A stretch of 41,804 bases of DNA from Bacteroidales bacterium. Its GTDB lineage: Bacteria; Bacteroidota; Bacteroidia; Bacteroidales; UBA10428. The stretch is taken from the NCBI GenBank assembly GCA_016935355.1, contig JAFGRC010000026.1, forward strand, positions 1 to 41,804. Direction: 5' to 3'. The notes below the pieces were generated by a model that saw only the letters and a program-made list of their open reading frames with translations, searched no databases and was not told where the DNA came from. Position numbers and translations under genes: made by a program. Positions 27,874-36,608 of this stretch are shown here, piece by piece (the stretch's first letter is position 1; each line of letters begins with the position of its first letter).

Positions 27874-30828
27874 ATGAACGGGAAATTTGCATTACTGCTC
27901 AGTCTGCACCGTGTTCTGGGACCCATATTCAATCCGGTCGTCATCACGAAAAATGCAGGCCAGGATTTCTGGGTGATCTCGGATCGCATATCAATGGCTA
28001 ACCTGCATCAATATGATGGACAACTTTTCCCGGAGCAAAAGAAACTCGTTAATGTAATTGAGGAATACAGCGACACACACTTACTTAAGATATTTACGAA
28101 AAGAAAGATCAGCATACAGGATTTCTTCTCTTCTGTTGATGAGAACCTGTTCAATATGCAAATCAGACCCTACATTGAAAGAAGGCTGAACAGGTGCATT
28201 GAATTGCTGTCGGGAAGTGACACTTTGATATTCCTGAAAAAACAACACCATAACATTTATGATTCCGACAGGGTGTATTTACAGGACGATATTGCTACCG
28301 CCGTGTTCAATTTTATACGCAAACCGGAAGGTCTCACTTATTCCCTGACAATAAACTACAATGATGAAGATATCAATCTGACGAATAAATCCGGTTTTGT
28401 GCTGATCAATGATCCGTGTGTTTTACTGTTTGAAAACAGGCTTTTGCTTTTTGACGATATTGACGGGAAAAAGCTGTTGCCCTTCTTTAAGAATCAATCG
28501 GTCTTTGTCAGGAAAGAAACCGAAAAGAAATTTCTGGAAACCTTTGCAAAACAAATCATACAGAAATACCAGGTGCATGCGGAAGGGTTCCGCATTGTCG
28601 ATCAGCACCCTGAACCAACGGCAGTCCTTTCACTCGAAAACAACCTGAAGAACAAACCGGGATTTATTCTGCGTTTTAGATATGACGACAACATCCTGTA
28701 CGACGCAAACCGGAAATCAGAATTGCAGGTAAGAATCTCTGAGCATGATCATGCCATTGAATTCAGGCGTCTGAACCGGAATGTAGCTTTCGAAAACAGG
28801 ATCATTTCTTCTCTTCTGAAAATGGGTCTGGCAAATATGGATTTGTCCTGCTTTACTCCTTTGAACTTAAGCAGGATTGATAACGTAATCCTGGTATATG
28901 ACCTTGTGAGTTGGCTGAACTTCAACAGCAAAGCCCTGGCGGATCTGGGAATTGAGGTGGTACAAAGATTTTCTGTAAACAGGTATTATCTGAAACAGGT
29001 GAACCTTAAACTGAAAGTCAGGGAAACCGAACACGACTGGTTTGACATTAATGCAACCGTAAAGCTTGATGACATCGAGTTGCCCTTTATCAAATTCAGG
29101 CAACACCTGCTTGACGGCCGCCGTGAATACGGTCTGCCCGACGGAAGAATTCTGGTACTGCCTGAAGCATGGTTTGCACGTTTTAAGGACTTCATGTCGT
29201 TTGCCAGAGAGGAAAATAATCAGTTGATACTGGAAAAACAACACTTCCCGCTGCTGGATAAAACCCTGAAAGGATTTGAAAGCTCCTATTCGGATAAAGT
29301 CCGGCAATTGCTTGATGCTGATCATTTTGAGGAGCAACCCGTACCTGCAGAGATCCGTTGCACACTGAGAGACTATCAAAAAACAGGCTACAGCTGGCTG
29401 TGGAAACTGAACCGTTTGCAGTTTGGCGGATGCCTTGCCGATGATATGGGACTGGGAAAAACAATACAAACCCTCACGCTGTTGCAGCGATCCATAACTG
29501 AGGAGAAAACAAGATACAACGGACCGGTAAATTCGGTTTTCGAACGGCAACTGACCATATTCGATCAGGAACAAAGAGCGCAGGGAAAGGCTGTGCCATC
29601 ACTGGTTGTGGTCCCGTCAACCCTGATACACAACTGGATCAATGAAATCATGAAATTTGCACCTTCCATTCTTGCAGGATATTATGGAGGACAAAACAGA
29701 AAACCTTTCGGACATTATTACAATGCATATGACCTGATCATCACTTCATACGGATACATCAGAAATGACTTTGAAATCATAAAAAGCTACGATTTCCTGT
29801 ATATCATCCTGGATGAAAGTCAGGTGATCAAAAACCGGCACTCAAAAACCTATAAAGCAATAACTGCGATAAATTCCATACACCGGCTGATACTGACCGG
29901 CACACCAGTTGAAAATTCTCTGACCGATCTGTGGTCGCAGATGAATTTTTTGAATCCCGGACTTCTTGGCAATTTCAGGTTTTTCAAAGGGGAGTTTGTC
30001 ATGCCCATTGAAAAAAACCATAATAAACACCAGACCAGAATACTGCAAACCCTGATCAGCCCTTTTGTCATGCGCCGTACCAAATCCGAGGTGGCCAGGG
30101 AACTGCCCGGACTCAGCCGGCAACAAATTTATTGCGACATGACTGAAGCGCAATATGGTTTTTATGAAACGGAGAAGTCAAAAGTCAGGAATCTCGTTCT
30201 GGATAACATTCTGAAAACAGGTATGCGGCAATCATCCTTCATCATTTTGCAATCGCTTACCAGGCTCCGGCAGGCAGCCAATCATCCGGTACTTATTGAA
30301 CCTGATTATGCTGAAGATTCTGGTAAATACAATGCCATCCGTGATAACATTCATAACCTTCTGGCAGAAAAGCATAAAGTATTGGTCTTTTCATCCTTTG
30401 TAAAGCACCTGGAACTTTTTACGGCATATTGCAGGCAAAGCAATATCCCGTATTCCTGCCTGACGGGTGATGTACCGCAAAAGAAACGGGAACAGATCAT
30501 TCATGAGTTCCAGGAAAGCGGGGACATATTCCTTTTTTTTATTTCCATAAAGGCCGGGGGTTACGGACTCAATCTGACATCTGCCGATTATGTGTTCATC
30601 CTCGATCCATGGTGGAACCCGGCCGTCGAGGAGCAGGCCATAAGCCGTTCACACCGGATGGGACAAAAGAATAAAGTATTCGTTTACAGATTTATAGCAA
30701 AAGACACCATTGAGGAAAAAATCCTGATGTTGCAGGACAGAAAGTCATCTCTTGCACAAAAATTCACTGACAGTAACAATCCGCTTGCATCAGCTGACAA
30801 GGAAGAAATACTCGGATTATTTGACTGA
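27874..30828 (+). CDS. SNF2-family DEAD/DEAH-like helicase
   Basis: A 984-residue Swi2/Snf2 ATPase that would translocate on double-stranded DNA or remodel DNA-bound proteins. The N-terminal 480 residues have no catalytic motif I recognise and resemble the bacterial SNF2-associated region. The motor has Walker A ADDMGLGKT (Lys529), motif II LDESQVIKN (about 646-654), motif III LTGTPVENSLTDLW, motif V IKAGGYGLNLTSADYV and motif VI EEQAISRSHRMGQ. I prefer the ATG at 27874 (MNGKFALLLSLHR) over 27826 because a -7-like TACATTTT lies just upstream of it. Its stop is immediately followed by the heptamer array. No nuclease, methylase or other defence partner is adjacent, so a housekeeping repair role is as likely as any. 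Confidence 0.93.
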   Translation: MNGKFALLLSLHRVLGPIFNPVVITKNAGQDFWVISDRISMANLHQYDGQLFPEQKKLVNVIEEYSDTHLLKIFTKRKISIQDFFSSVDENLFNMQIRPYIERRLNRCIELLSGSDTLIFLKKQHHNIYDSDRVYLQDDIATAVFNFIRKPEGLTYSLTINYNDEDINLTNKSGFVLINDPCVLLFENRLLLFDDIDGKKLLPFFKNQSVFVRKETEKKFLETFAKQIIQKYQVHAEGFRIVDQHPEPTAVLSLENNLKNKPGFILRFRYDDNILYDANRKSELQVRISEHDHAIEFRRLNRNVAFENRIISSLLKMGLANMDLSCFTPLNLSRIDNVILVYDLVSWLNFNSKALADLGIEVVQRFSVNRYYLKQVNLKLKVRETEHDWFDINATVKLDDIELPFIKFRQHLLDGRREYGLPDGRILVLPEAWFARFKDFMSFAREENNQLILEKQHFPLLDKTLKGFESSYSDKVRQLLDADHFEEQPVPAEIRCTLRDYQKTGYSWLWKLNRLQFGGCLADDMGLGKTIQTLTLLQRSITEEKTRYNGPVNSVFERQLTIFDQEQRAQGKAVPSLVVVPSTLIHNWINEIMKFAPSILAGYYGGQNRKPFGHYYNAYDLIITSYGYIRNDFEIIKSYDFLYIILDESQVIKNRHSKTYKAITAINSIHRLILTGTPVENSLTDLWSQMNFLNPGLLGNFRFFKGEFVMPIEKNHNKHQTRILQTLISPFVMRRTKSEVARELPGLSRQQIYCDMTEAQYGFYETEKSKVRNLVLDNILKTGMRQSSFIILQSLTRLRQAANHPVLIEPDYAEDSGKYNAIRDNIHNLLAEKHKVLVFSSFVKHLELFTAYCRQSNIPYSCLTGDVPQKKREQIIHEFQESGDIFLFFISIKAGGYGLNLTSADYVFILDPWWNPAVEEQAISRSHRMGQKNKVFVYRFIAKDTIEEKILMLQDRKSSLAQKFTDSNNPLASADKEEILGLFD

Positions 30829-30926
30829 ACCGTTTAGCGTTCAATGTTCAAGGTTAGACGTTCAGCATTCAACGTTCAACGTTCCATGTTCAAGGTTCAA
30901 GGTTCAATATTCAACGTTCAACGTGC
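30829..30926. repeat. 14-unit degenerate 7-bp tandem array, consensus AACGTTC
   Basis: Beginning at the base after the SNF2 stop codon, the sequence divides without a gap into heptamers: ACCGTTT, AGCGTTC, AATGTTC, AAGGTTA, GACGTTC, AGCATTC, AACGTTC (twice), CATGTTC, AAGGTTC (twice), AATATTC, AACGTTC, AACGTGC. The last two and a half units encode the final codons and the TGA stop of the opposing CCA-adding enzyme gene. The core AACGTT is itself palindromic. Confidence 0.9.
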
Positions 30927-32329
30927 AAGGCCTTCAATCCCAGTTCCGCAGCTATTTTGATCATAAAGTCATATGCCTCATTGTAATTGTTGCCTATGGT
31001 CCCTTCCAGGATTGCTTCCTTAATGGCATTTTTAATGATACCGACTTCCCTGCAGGGTTTGAGGTTAAAAGTCCGCATAATGACTTCACCGCTTACGGGT
31101 GGCTGGAAATTCCGGACGGCATCTTTCTCCTCAATCTCCTTTAATTTTTTCCTGACATTGAGGAAATTCGCAAGATATTGTTTGACTTTGGCATCATTCT
31201 TTGAGGTAATGTCTGCTTCACAAAGCATCATCAGATCATCAACATCATCACCGGCTTCAAAAAGTAACCGGCGGACAGCAGAATCCGTAACCTCTTCTTC
31301 AACAAGCGCAATAGGCCTTAAGTGCAACCTGACCAGTTTTTGTACATACTTCATGGATTTTCCCAGCGGAAGATGCATCCGTCTGAATATTTCCGGAACC
31401 ATTCTGGATCCGGCATACTCGTGCGAATGAAATGTCCATCCGTGACCCCGGACATATTTTTTGGTGACAGGTTTGGCAATATCGTGCAAAATTGCCGCCC
31501 ATCTCAGCCAAATGTTATCTGATTTTCCGGATATATTGTCCAGGACCTGAAGGGTATGCCAGAAATTGTCCTTGTGCCGGACACTATCTTTTATATCAAT
31601 CCCTTTAAGCCTGCTCAGTTCAGGAAGGACCAGCGGCAGCAAACCTGTTTTGTCAAGATACATAAAACCCTTTGAAGGTCTGTGCGTCAATATGATTTTA
31701 TTCAGTTCATCCGTGATCCGCTCCCTGGAAACGATCTCAATCCGCTGCCGGTTTTTCGTTATTGCCTGAAGTGATTTTTTTTCAATCGAAAAGTCAAGTT
31801 GTGCTGCAAATCTTATGGCACGCATCATTCGAAGCGGATCATCCGAATAGGTTATGTCCGGATCAAGCGGTGTTCGTATGATCTTTTGATTCAGGTCAGA
31901 AAGACCCTGAAAAGGATCCAGAACCGCTCCAAAATTGTCCCTGTTCAGGGAAACAGCAAGAGCATTAATGGTAAAGTCCCTCCTGTTCAGATCATCCTGC
32001 AACGTAGCGTTTTCAACGGCCGGCTTTCGTGAATCGTGGCTGTATGATTCTTTGCGGGCACCTACAAATTCAATTTCCAGATCATCATAACGCAACATGG
32101 CTGTACCGAAATTGCGAAATACGGTTACCGCTCCCTTTTTGCCAGCATGCTTTGCGACAGATCTTGCCAGTTGAATGCCGCTCCCGACCACAACGATATC
32201 GATATCTTTTGAAGGTCTCCGGAGCAGGATGTCACGCACATAACCACCAATCACATAACAGGATACCTTTTGCTCTGTAACGATCTCAGAGATCAGCTGA
32301 AAAATCCTATGATCCAGGTCCAGATACAT
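30911..32329 (-). CDS. cca: CCA tRNA nucleotidyltransferase with HD domain
   Basis: It adds or repairs the 3' CCA end of tRNAs. The 472-residue class II enzyme has the nucleotidyltransferase motif GGYVRD (28-33) with the metal ligands DID (42-44), the RRDFTINALA motif, and the template segment DPLRMMRAIRFAAQL. An HD phosphohydrolase domain follows (FWHTLQVLDNI, ILHDIAKPVT, HSHEYAGSRM). Such HD-fused forms are common in Bacteroidota. The last residues, ALHVER, and the stop codon are encoded by the 7-bp repeat array, so the C terminus has probably been rewritten by the repeat. It is convergent with the SNF2 gene. Confidence 0.95.
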   Translation of the reverse strand: MYLDLDHRIFQLISEIVTEQKVSCYVIGGYVRDILLRRPSKDIDIVVVGSGIQLARSVAKHAGKKGAVTVFRNFGTAMLRYDDLEIEFVGARKESYSHDSRKPAVENATLQDDLNRRDFTINALAVSLNRDNFGAVLDPFQGLSDLNQKIIRTPLDPDITYSDDPLRMMRAIRFAAQLDFSIEKKSLQAITKNRQRIEIVSRERITDELNKIILTHRPSKGFMYLDKTGLLPLVLPELSRLKGIDIKDSVRHKDNFWHTLQVLDNISGKSDNIWLRWAAILHDIAKPVTKKYVRGHGWTFHSHEYAGSRMVPEIFRRMHLPLGKSMKYVQKLVRLHLRPIALVEEEVTDSAVRRLLFEAGDDVDDLMMLCEADITSKNDAKVKQYLANFLNVRKKLKEIEEKDAVRNFQPPVSGEVIMRTFNLKPCREVGIIKNAIKEAILEGTIGNNYNEAYDFMIKIAAELGLKALHVER

Positions 32330-32558
32330 GTATTCTTTATAAAGGTAACATATCTCCGGTAAAAATACGATTATTTTATACGTTTAAACTTATTTTTAAT
32401 GGCCGGGCCCGGTTGCTGAAAAACACATGGCCCTGGTTTTTAACATCCGACTCTTAAACAAGAACGGATTCTGATTATTTTTAAAATGTTAATAAATACT
32501 TTAATATCCTGTTTTCTTTTATGTAATGAAATTGTAATTTGCTTTCATGAAATAACTG
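32330..32558. other. AT-rich gene-free DNA upstream of cca
   Basis: This first part of a 545-bp gap has no credible open frame. It contains a perfect 10-bp palindrome CCGGGCCCGG at 32403-32412, GC-rich against the AT-rich surroundings, and a loose inverted pair ATGAAA/TTTCAT between about 32526 and 32548. The cca promoter should lie at 32335-32400 but I found no clear consensus match. Confidence 0.4.
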
Positions 32559-32580
32559 ATGTACCATATTTGTGGTACAT
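32559..32580. promoter_or_regulatory. Candidate activator site: 8-bp perfect inverted repeat upstream of the small RNA promoter
   Basis: ATGTACCA and TGGTACAT are perfect inverted arms around TATTTG. The site ends 44 bp before the sigma54-like -24 element at 32625, a plausible position for an enhancer-binding-protein dimer. The partner is unknown. Confidence 0.45.
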
Positions 32581-32624
32581 GCAAATGTTAAAAAATATAA
32601 AAAAATAAGTTTTTGCAACAATTT

Positions 32625-32639
32625 TGGCACAATTTTCGT
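32625..32639 (+). promoter_or_regulatory. Sigma54-like promoter of the small RNA
   Basis: TGGCAC at 32625-32630 is a perfect -24 element. With the standard spacing the -12 element reads TCGT (32636-32639), keeping the invariant G but not TTGC. It would start transcription near 32650, exactly at the beginning of a repeat-rich segment that ends in a strong terminator. Confidence 0.5.
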
Positions 32640-32649
32640 TATAGAATCA

Positions 32650-32760
32650 GAGGGTTTTATTAGTTAGTTAGGGTTAATAAATTTCTCAGGGTTTTCGTAA
32701 ATTTTAGGTTTAATCTTTAGGGTTTAAAACCAGGGACCACTAAAAGTCCCTGGTTTTTTT
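32650..32760 (+). ncRNA. Predicted free-standing small RNA with periodic GGGTT motifs
   Basis: Between the sigma54-like promoter and a strong terminator is a segment of about 110 nt with no open reading frame of note. It contains five GGGTT-like motifs at roughly 32652, 32670, 32689, 32706 (AGGTTTA) and 32720, spaced 14-19 nt apart and separated by A/T-rich stretches. No gene follows within 115 bp in a way that requires a leader, and the terminator would stop transcription before the next gene, so it looks like an independent RNA or a strongly attenuated leader. I do not recognise it as tmRNA, 6S, SRP or RNase P RNA. Confidence 0.55.
32726..32760 (+). terminator. Strong rho-independent terminator
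   Basis: AACCAGGGAC and GTCCCTGGTT form a perfect 10-bp stem (extendable by AA/TT) around the 8-nt loop CACTAAAA, followed by a run of seven T to 32760. It closes the predicted small RNA. Confidence 0.92.
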
Positions 32761-32875
32761 ATTGCATAAAATGATGCAGATTCTAAAATTGTCATAGAAA
32801 TAAATTGACAAACAGATTTTATTTAATACAAATTTTTGCTTTTTTTGTACTTTAATTCAACCCCGCTTTTCAAAC

Positions 32876-33691
32876 ATGGTGAAACCTTACGCAAAAGTAT
32901 GGGTAAATTGTTTCCAGTCAGTTTGCTCCATCAGGTTTTTTAACGGAAATGACATTGAAATCATAACCCTGACCGGATTTAAGTCCGGTTGTTACATCTT
33001 CACAAACGATCTTGTGAATAAACTTCAAAAGGCTGAATTTGTAGAAATAAAATTTGTCAGGGAAGACGGCTATACCACATCGGCATTTGAACGTCTTTCC
33101 ATGCACGATTTTACAGAGCGTATCATCACAACATACGATGAAGAGATAACAGGATTTGCAGTTATCTCGATCACCGATCTGACCTTCGATAGCATACCAC
33201 CGCTTGAGTTGTCGAAAAACCGTCATCTGACCATCGGAAATCCCGTTGCGGCGATCGGATTTCAGTATGACTCACCGAATCTTACCATAAAATCAGGTAT
33301 CATATCCACTTTTATATACCGTGATCATAAACGTTATTTACAGTTTGACGGATCGATGATCTGGGGAAATTCCGGCAGTCCTTTAATTGATCTGAGTAAG
33401 GGTGAAGTACTGGGCATTTTGGGTTATCACCTGGACCGGAAATATAAGTCCTATGAAAAAATGCTCGATATCAGTAAAAACAATATCAAAATGCTTGAGC
33501 AGGCTCTCGGGAAGTTTGATGTTTCAGGAGTTGATCCCATACAGGTATTAATTGCCTGGGAAAGACAAATCAAACAATTGTCCGGTGAGGTCTACAGAGC
33601 ATCCTTCAATGGCATGGGTATGGCCATTGACTCCAAGATTATGAGAAATCTTTTAAAATCATCCGGTATCGAAATCTTCGGCAATCATTAA
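32876..33691 (+). CDS. Trypsin-fold serine peptidase-like protein, probably lacking the catalytic triad
   Basis: The 271-residue protein has no signal peptide and so is probably cytoplasmic. The segment IWGNSGSPLIDLSKGEVLGIL (approximately 162-182) is the chymotrypsin/HtrA serine loop, with Ser166 in the GNSGSP motif. Where relatives have TNAHVV, this protein has TNDLVN (43-48), so the His is replaced by Leu46. Where relatives have DLAVLKI it has GFAVISI (93-99), so the Asp is replaced by Gly93. It has no PDZ domain; about 75 C-terminal residues are unassigned. It is probably a pseudo-protease or binding module. Alignment is by eye. It stands alone between the small RNA locus and convergent alaS. 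Confidence 0.7.
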   Translation: MVKPYAKVWVNCFQSVCSIRFFNGNDIEIITLTGFKSGCYIFTNDLVNKLQKAEFVEIKFVREDGYTTSAFERLSMHDFTERIITTYDEEITGFAVISITDLTFDSIPPLELSKNRHLTIGNPVAAIGFQYDSPNLTIKSGIISTFIYRDHKRYLQFDGSMIWGNSGSPLIDLSKGEVLGILGYHLDRKYKSYEKMLDISKNNIKMLEQALGKFDVSGVDPIQVLIAWERQIKQLSGEVYRASFNGMGMAIDSKIMRNLLKSSGIEIFGNH

Positions 33692-33718
33692 ACTTTCGGC
33701 AATTTTCCTTTCACCAAT

Positions 33719-33822
33719 CACTGTTTAACGTTCAAAACCTGCTGATTGCTGTTCTTCCGCTTATGGCTTGCTGTTCACAGTTTGCAGTTTAATGATTCGC
33801 TGTTTATCCGCATACCGTTTAA
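33719..33822. repeat. Weak 7-bp-periodic repeat region at a convergent junction
   Basis: The gap between the peptidase-like gene and alaS contains GTT or ATT recurring at about 7-bp steps (CACTGTT, TAACGTT, then GCTGTTC, ACAGTTT, GCAGTTT, AATGATT, CGCTGTT). It is more degenerate than the array at 30829-30926, but includes one AACGTTC unit. No terminator hairpin is evident. Confidence 0.4.
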
Positions 33823-33825
33823 CCT

Positions 33826-36471
33826 TTATTTATTATTCAGTGCTTCATAAACAAATTCAACTGCCTTGCTTATGGCCCCGTCTATTTTATCAGGATCCTT
33901 GCCTCCAGCCGTGGCAAAAAAGGGCTGGCCTCCTCCTCCCCCACTGAATTCCCTGGCGGCAATCCTGATGATTTTACCGGCATCTAGGTCCCTGTCTTTT
34001 ACAAGGTCATCGGAAATCATAACTGCGAGATGGGGTTTACTGTCAATGAGGGCACCGATCACCAGAAACAGGCTGTCAACTTCATTTCTCAGCTGATAAG
34101 CAATATCGCGAATGATACCGGTATCAGCAACTGAATTTTTGAGATTACCTGTTATGATGCTGACCTTATTGTATTTCTTCAGGTTTTGAATCAATTGTTT
34201 TTTAAAGTTATCAACCTGTAATTTTGTGAAATTCTCTATTTGTTTTTCCAATGATGCTTTTTCATCCATGAGATTCGAAACTGCCCTTACAACATCCTGG
34301 GGTTTGTTCAGCAGGACTTCTATCTGTCTGATCTTGAATTCCAGTTCCCTGTAAAATTCTTCAGCCTTCCTGCCGGTAACAGCTTCTATTCTTCGTATAC
34401 CGGCTGCAACTGAACCTTCGGAAATTATTTTAAACAGACCGATCTGTGATGTCGATTCGACATGAATCCCGCCACACAATTCAACCGAATCGCCAAACTG
34501 AATAACCCTGACTTTATCTCCGTATTTTTCACCAAATAACGCCATGGCTCCCATCTTCCGGGCTTCATCAACCGGAATGGACCGCATTTCATTGCGTTCA
34601 ATTCCGGCCCTGATCATATTGTTTACCCGTATTTCCACGCGTCTGACCTCTTCATCAGTAAGTTTTTGAAAGTGTGAGAAATCAAATCTGAGATATTCGG
34701 GATTTACCAGAGAACCTTTTTGCTCCACATGTTGACCCAGTTCTTTCCGCAATGCATAATGCAGCAAATGTGTTGCCGTATGATTCTTAGCAGTATCTGA
34801 CCGCAATTCATCATCCACACGGGCTGTAAAGGTAACTGATGGATCTCCGGGCAGCTTTTCAGCCACATGAATGATCAGTCCGTGTTCCCTGAACGTATCC
34901 AGTATCCTGATCTTTTCCCTGCCATCATCGATATATCCTGTATCTCCTACCTGCCCTCCACTTTCGGCATAAAATGGTGTAACGTTAAATACGAGGTGAT
35001 AAAGCTGCTTTTTTCTTGTAATTACTTTGCGGTACCGGTTTATTTTCACATGTGTGCCGGTTTGGTCATAACCGACAAAATCATCAATTCCCTTTTCCCG
35101 GCTCACCATCATCCAATCCCCGGATTCAAAGGAGGAGGCTGATTTTGATCTCGACCGTTGCTTTTCCATTTCATGGTGAAATTCCGGAAGATTGATTTCC
35201 AAACCCTGTTCCTTCAGCATCAATTCTGTCAGATCCAGCGGAAATCCATAGGTATCATAAAGTTCAAAAGCCGCTTTACCGCTTATGACCTTTCCCTGTT
35301 TTTTTTCTGAATCGGCAATGATCTGATCCAGCAACCGGACACCACTTTCAAGTGTCCGGAGAAACGAAAGTTCCTCTTCATAAACCACCCTTTCAATTAA
35401 CTGCCTCTGTGCACCGAGTTCAGGAAATGATTTCCCCAGAGTAGATATGAATGCATCAACAAGTTTATACAATATAGGACTTTCTTGCCCGAGAAAATTA
35501 AAGCTGTATCTTACTGCCCTGCGCAATATTCGCCTGATGACGTAACCTGCTTTTGCATTTGAGGGGAGCAGTCCGTCTGCAATGGCGAATGAAATAGCCC
35601 GGATGTGATCGGCAATCACGCGCATGGCTATATCACTCTTTTCTGACAATCCGTAACCGACACCGGTAATTGCTGTAATTTCTTTGATTATGGGCTGAAA
35701 CAGATCTGTGTCATAATTGGAGTTTTTATGCTGCACCACCATGCACAGCCTTTCAAATCCCATACCTGTATCAATATGCTTCTTTGAGAGCAAAACAAGC
35801 CCGCCGTCTGTCCGGCGGTTATACTGAATAAAAACAAGGTTCCATATTTCAATAACACGGGGATTGCCTGCATTGACCAGTTCCCTGCCTTCTTTTCTTT
35901 TTCTTTCATCATCCGGTCTGAGATCCACATGGATCTCTGAACATGGTCCGCATGGTCCGGTATCGCCCATTTCCCAGAAATTGTCCTTTTTTGAACCTTT
36001 AAGAATATGGTCCTTTGGCAGATACCGTTCCCAAATCGAGTATGAATCCCGGTCCATTTCCAGGCCGTCCTCAATATTGCCTTCAAACACGGTTGCGTAT
36101 AGTCTTTCACCGGGAATGTTCATCTCTTCCACCAGAAAATCCCATGCCCACGCGATCGCTTCTTTCTTGAAATAATCTCCGAACGACCAGTTTCCAAGCA
36201 TTTCGAACATGGTATGGTGGTATCCGTCATGCCCGACCTCTTCAAGGTCATTGTGTTTTCCGGATACTCGCAGACATTTCTGCGTATTTGCAATTCTTGC
36301 ATATTGAACAGGCGCGTTGTCCAGGAAAATTTCCTTAAACTGGTTCATTCCTGCATTTGTGAACATCAGTGTCGGATCATCCTTCATGACCATGGGAGCC
36401 GACGGAACGATCTCATGCGAACGGGAACGAAAGAAATCAAGGAATTTTTGACGAACTGTTGCAGAATTCAT
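33826..36471 (-). CDS. alaS: Alanyl-tRNA synthetase
   Basis: It charges tRNA-Ala with alanine in the cytoplasm. The 881-residue length is standard. The class II catalytic domain starts with FFRSRSHEIVPSAPMV and contains FTNAGMNQFKEIFL, and motif 2 follows in ARIANTQKCLRVSGKHNDL. The editing domain has the zinc-site motifs HTATHLLH and CGGIHV, so mischarged Ser/Gly-tRNA can be cleared. The C-terminal C-Ala/DHHA1-like domain ends with the glycine-rich FSGGGGGQPFFATAGG. It is divergent from the first M23 peptidase gene. Confidence 0.98.
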   Translation of the reverse strand: MNSATVRQKFLDFFRSRSHEIVPSAPMVMKDDPTLMFTNAGMNQFKEIFLDNAPVQYARIANTQKCLRVSGKHNDLEEVGHDGYHHTMFEMLGNWSFGDYFKKEAIAWAWDFLVEEMNIPGERLYATVFEGNIEDGLEMDRDSYSIWERYLPKDHILKGSKKDNFWEMGDTGPCGPCSEIHVDLRPDDERKRKEGRELVNAGNPRVIEIWNLVFIQYNRRTDGGLVLLSKKHIDTGMGFERLCMVVQHKNSNYDTDLFQPIIKEITAITGVGYGLSEKSDIAMRVIADHIRAISFAIADGLLPSNAKAGYVIRRILRRAVRYSFNFLGQESPILYKLVDAFISTLGKSFPELGAQRQLIERVVYEEELSFLRTLESGVRLLDQIIADSEKKQGKVISGKAAFELYDTYGFPLDLTELMLKEQGLEINLPEFHHEMEKQRSRSKSASSFESGDWMMVSREKGIDDFVGYDQTGTHVKINRYRKVITRKKQLYHLVFNVTPFYAESGGQVGDTGYIDDGREKIRILDTFREHGLIIHVAEKLPGDPSVTFTARVDDELRSDTAKNHTATHLLHYALRKELGQHVEQKGSLVNPEYLRFDFSHFQKLTDEEVRRVEIRVNNMIRAGIERNEMRSIPVDEARKMGAMALFGEKYGDKVRVIQFGDSVELCGGIHVESTSQIGLFKIISEGSVAAGIRRIEAVTGRKAEEFYRELEFKIRQIEVLLNKPQDVVRAVSNLMDEKASLEKQIENFTKLQVDNFKKQLIQNLKKYNKVSIITGNLKNSVADTGIIRDIAYQLRNEVDSLFLVIGALIDSKPHLAVMISDDLVKDRDLDAGKIIRIAAREFSGGGGGQPFFATAGGKDPDKIDGAISKAVEFVYEALNNK

Positions 36472-36608
36472 GTGAACGTAATTGAAAAAATGATTAATTT
36501 GCTGTTAGAAATCTAACATTTCTTAATAGAAATGATTTGTAAAATTAGTTTTTTTCATTTAGATTTGTTGCTCGCGTACTCGATTAATAATTAATTAGTT
36601 GCATTTGC

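Noticed and set aside
27866-27876. TGGCAC on the minus strand just before the SNF2 start as another sigma54 site
   Set aside because: The -12 half reads TGTA with no match and it points toward the ferredoxin from nearly 200 bp away.
27678-27989. 104-residue N-terminal extension of the ferredoxin
   Set aside because: The extension is Cys/Lys/Phe-rich without domain character and overlaps the start of the divergent SNF2 gene. The ATG at 27677 begins a clean leader peptide.
30829-30926. Heptamer array as a CRISPR array
   Set aside because: Units are 7 bp and contiguous with no spacers; it is a short tandem repeat.
32652-32725. GGGTT motifs as a telomere-like or CRISPR repeat
   Set aside because: The motifs are short, unequal in sequence and spacing, and lie between a promoter-like element and a terminator. 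No conserved repeat/spacer structure or cas gene is present.
25572-34000. SNF2 helicase, EEP nuclease-like protein and trypsin-like protein as an anti-phage defence island
   Set aside because: The genes are on separate transcription units among housekeeping genes (cca, alaS), with no methylase, phospholipase D or mobile-element signs, so known SNF2-containing defence systems do not fit.
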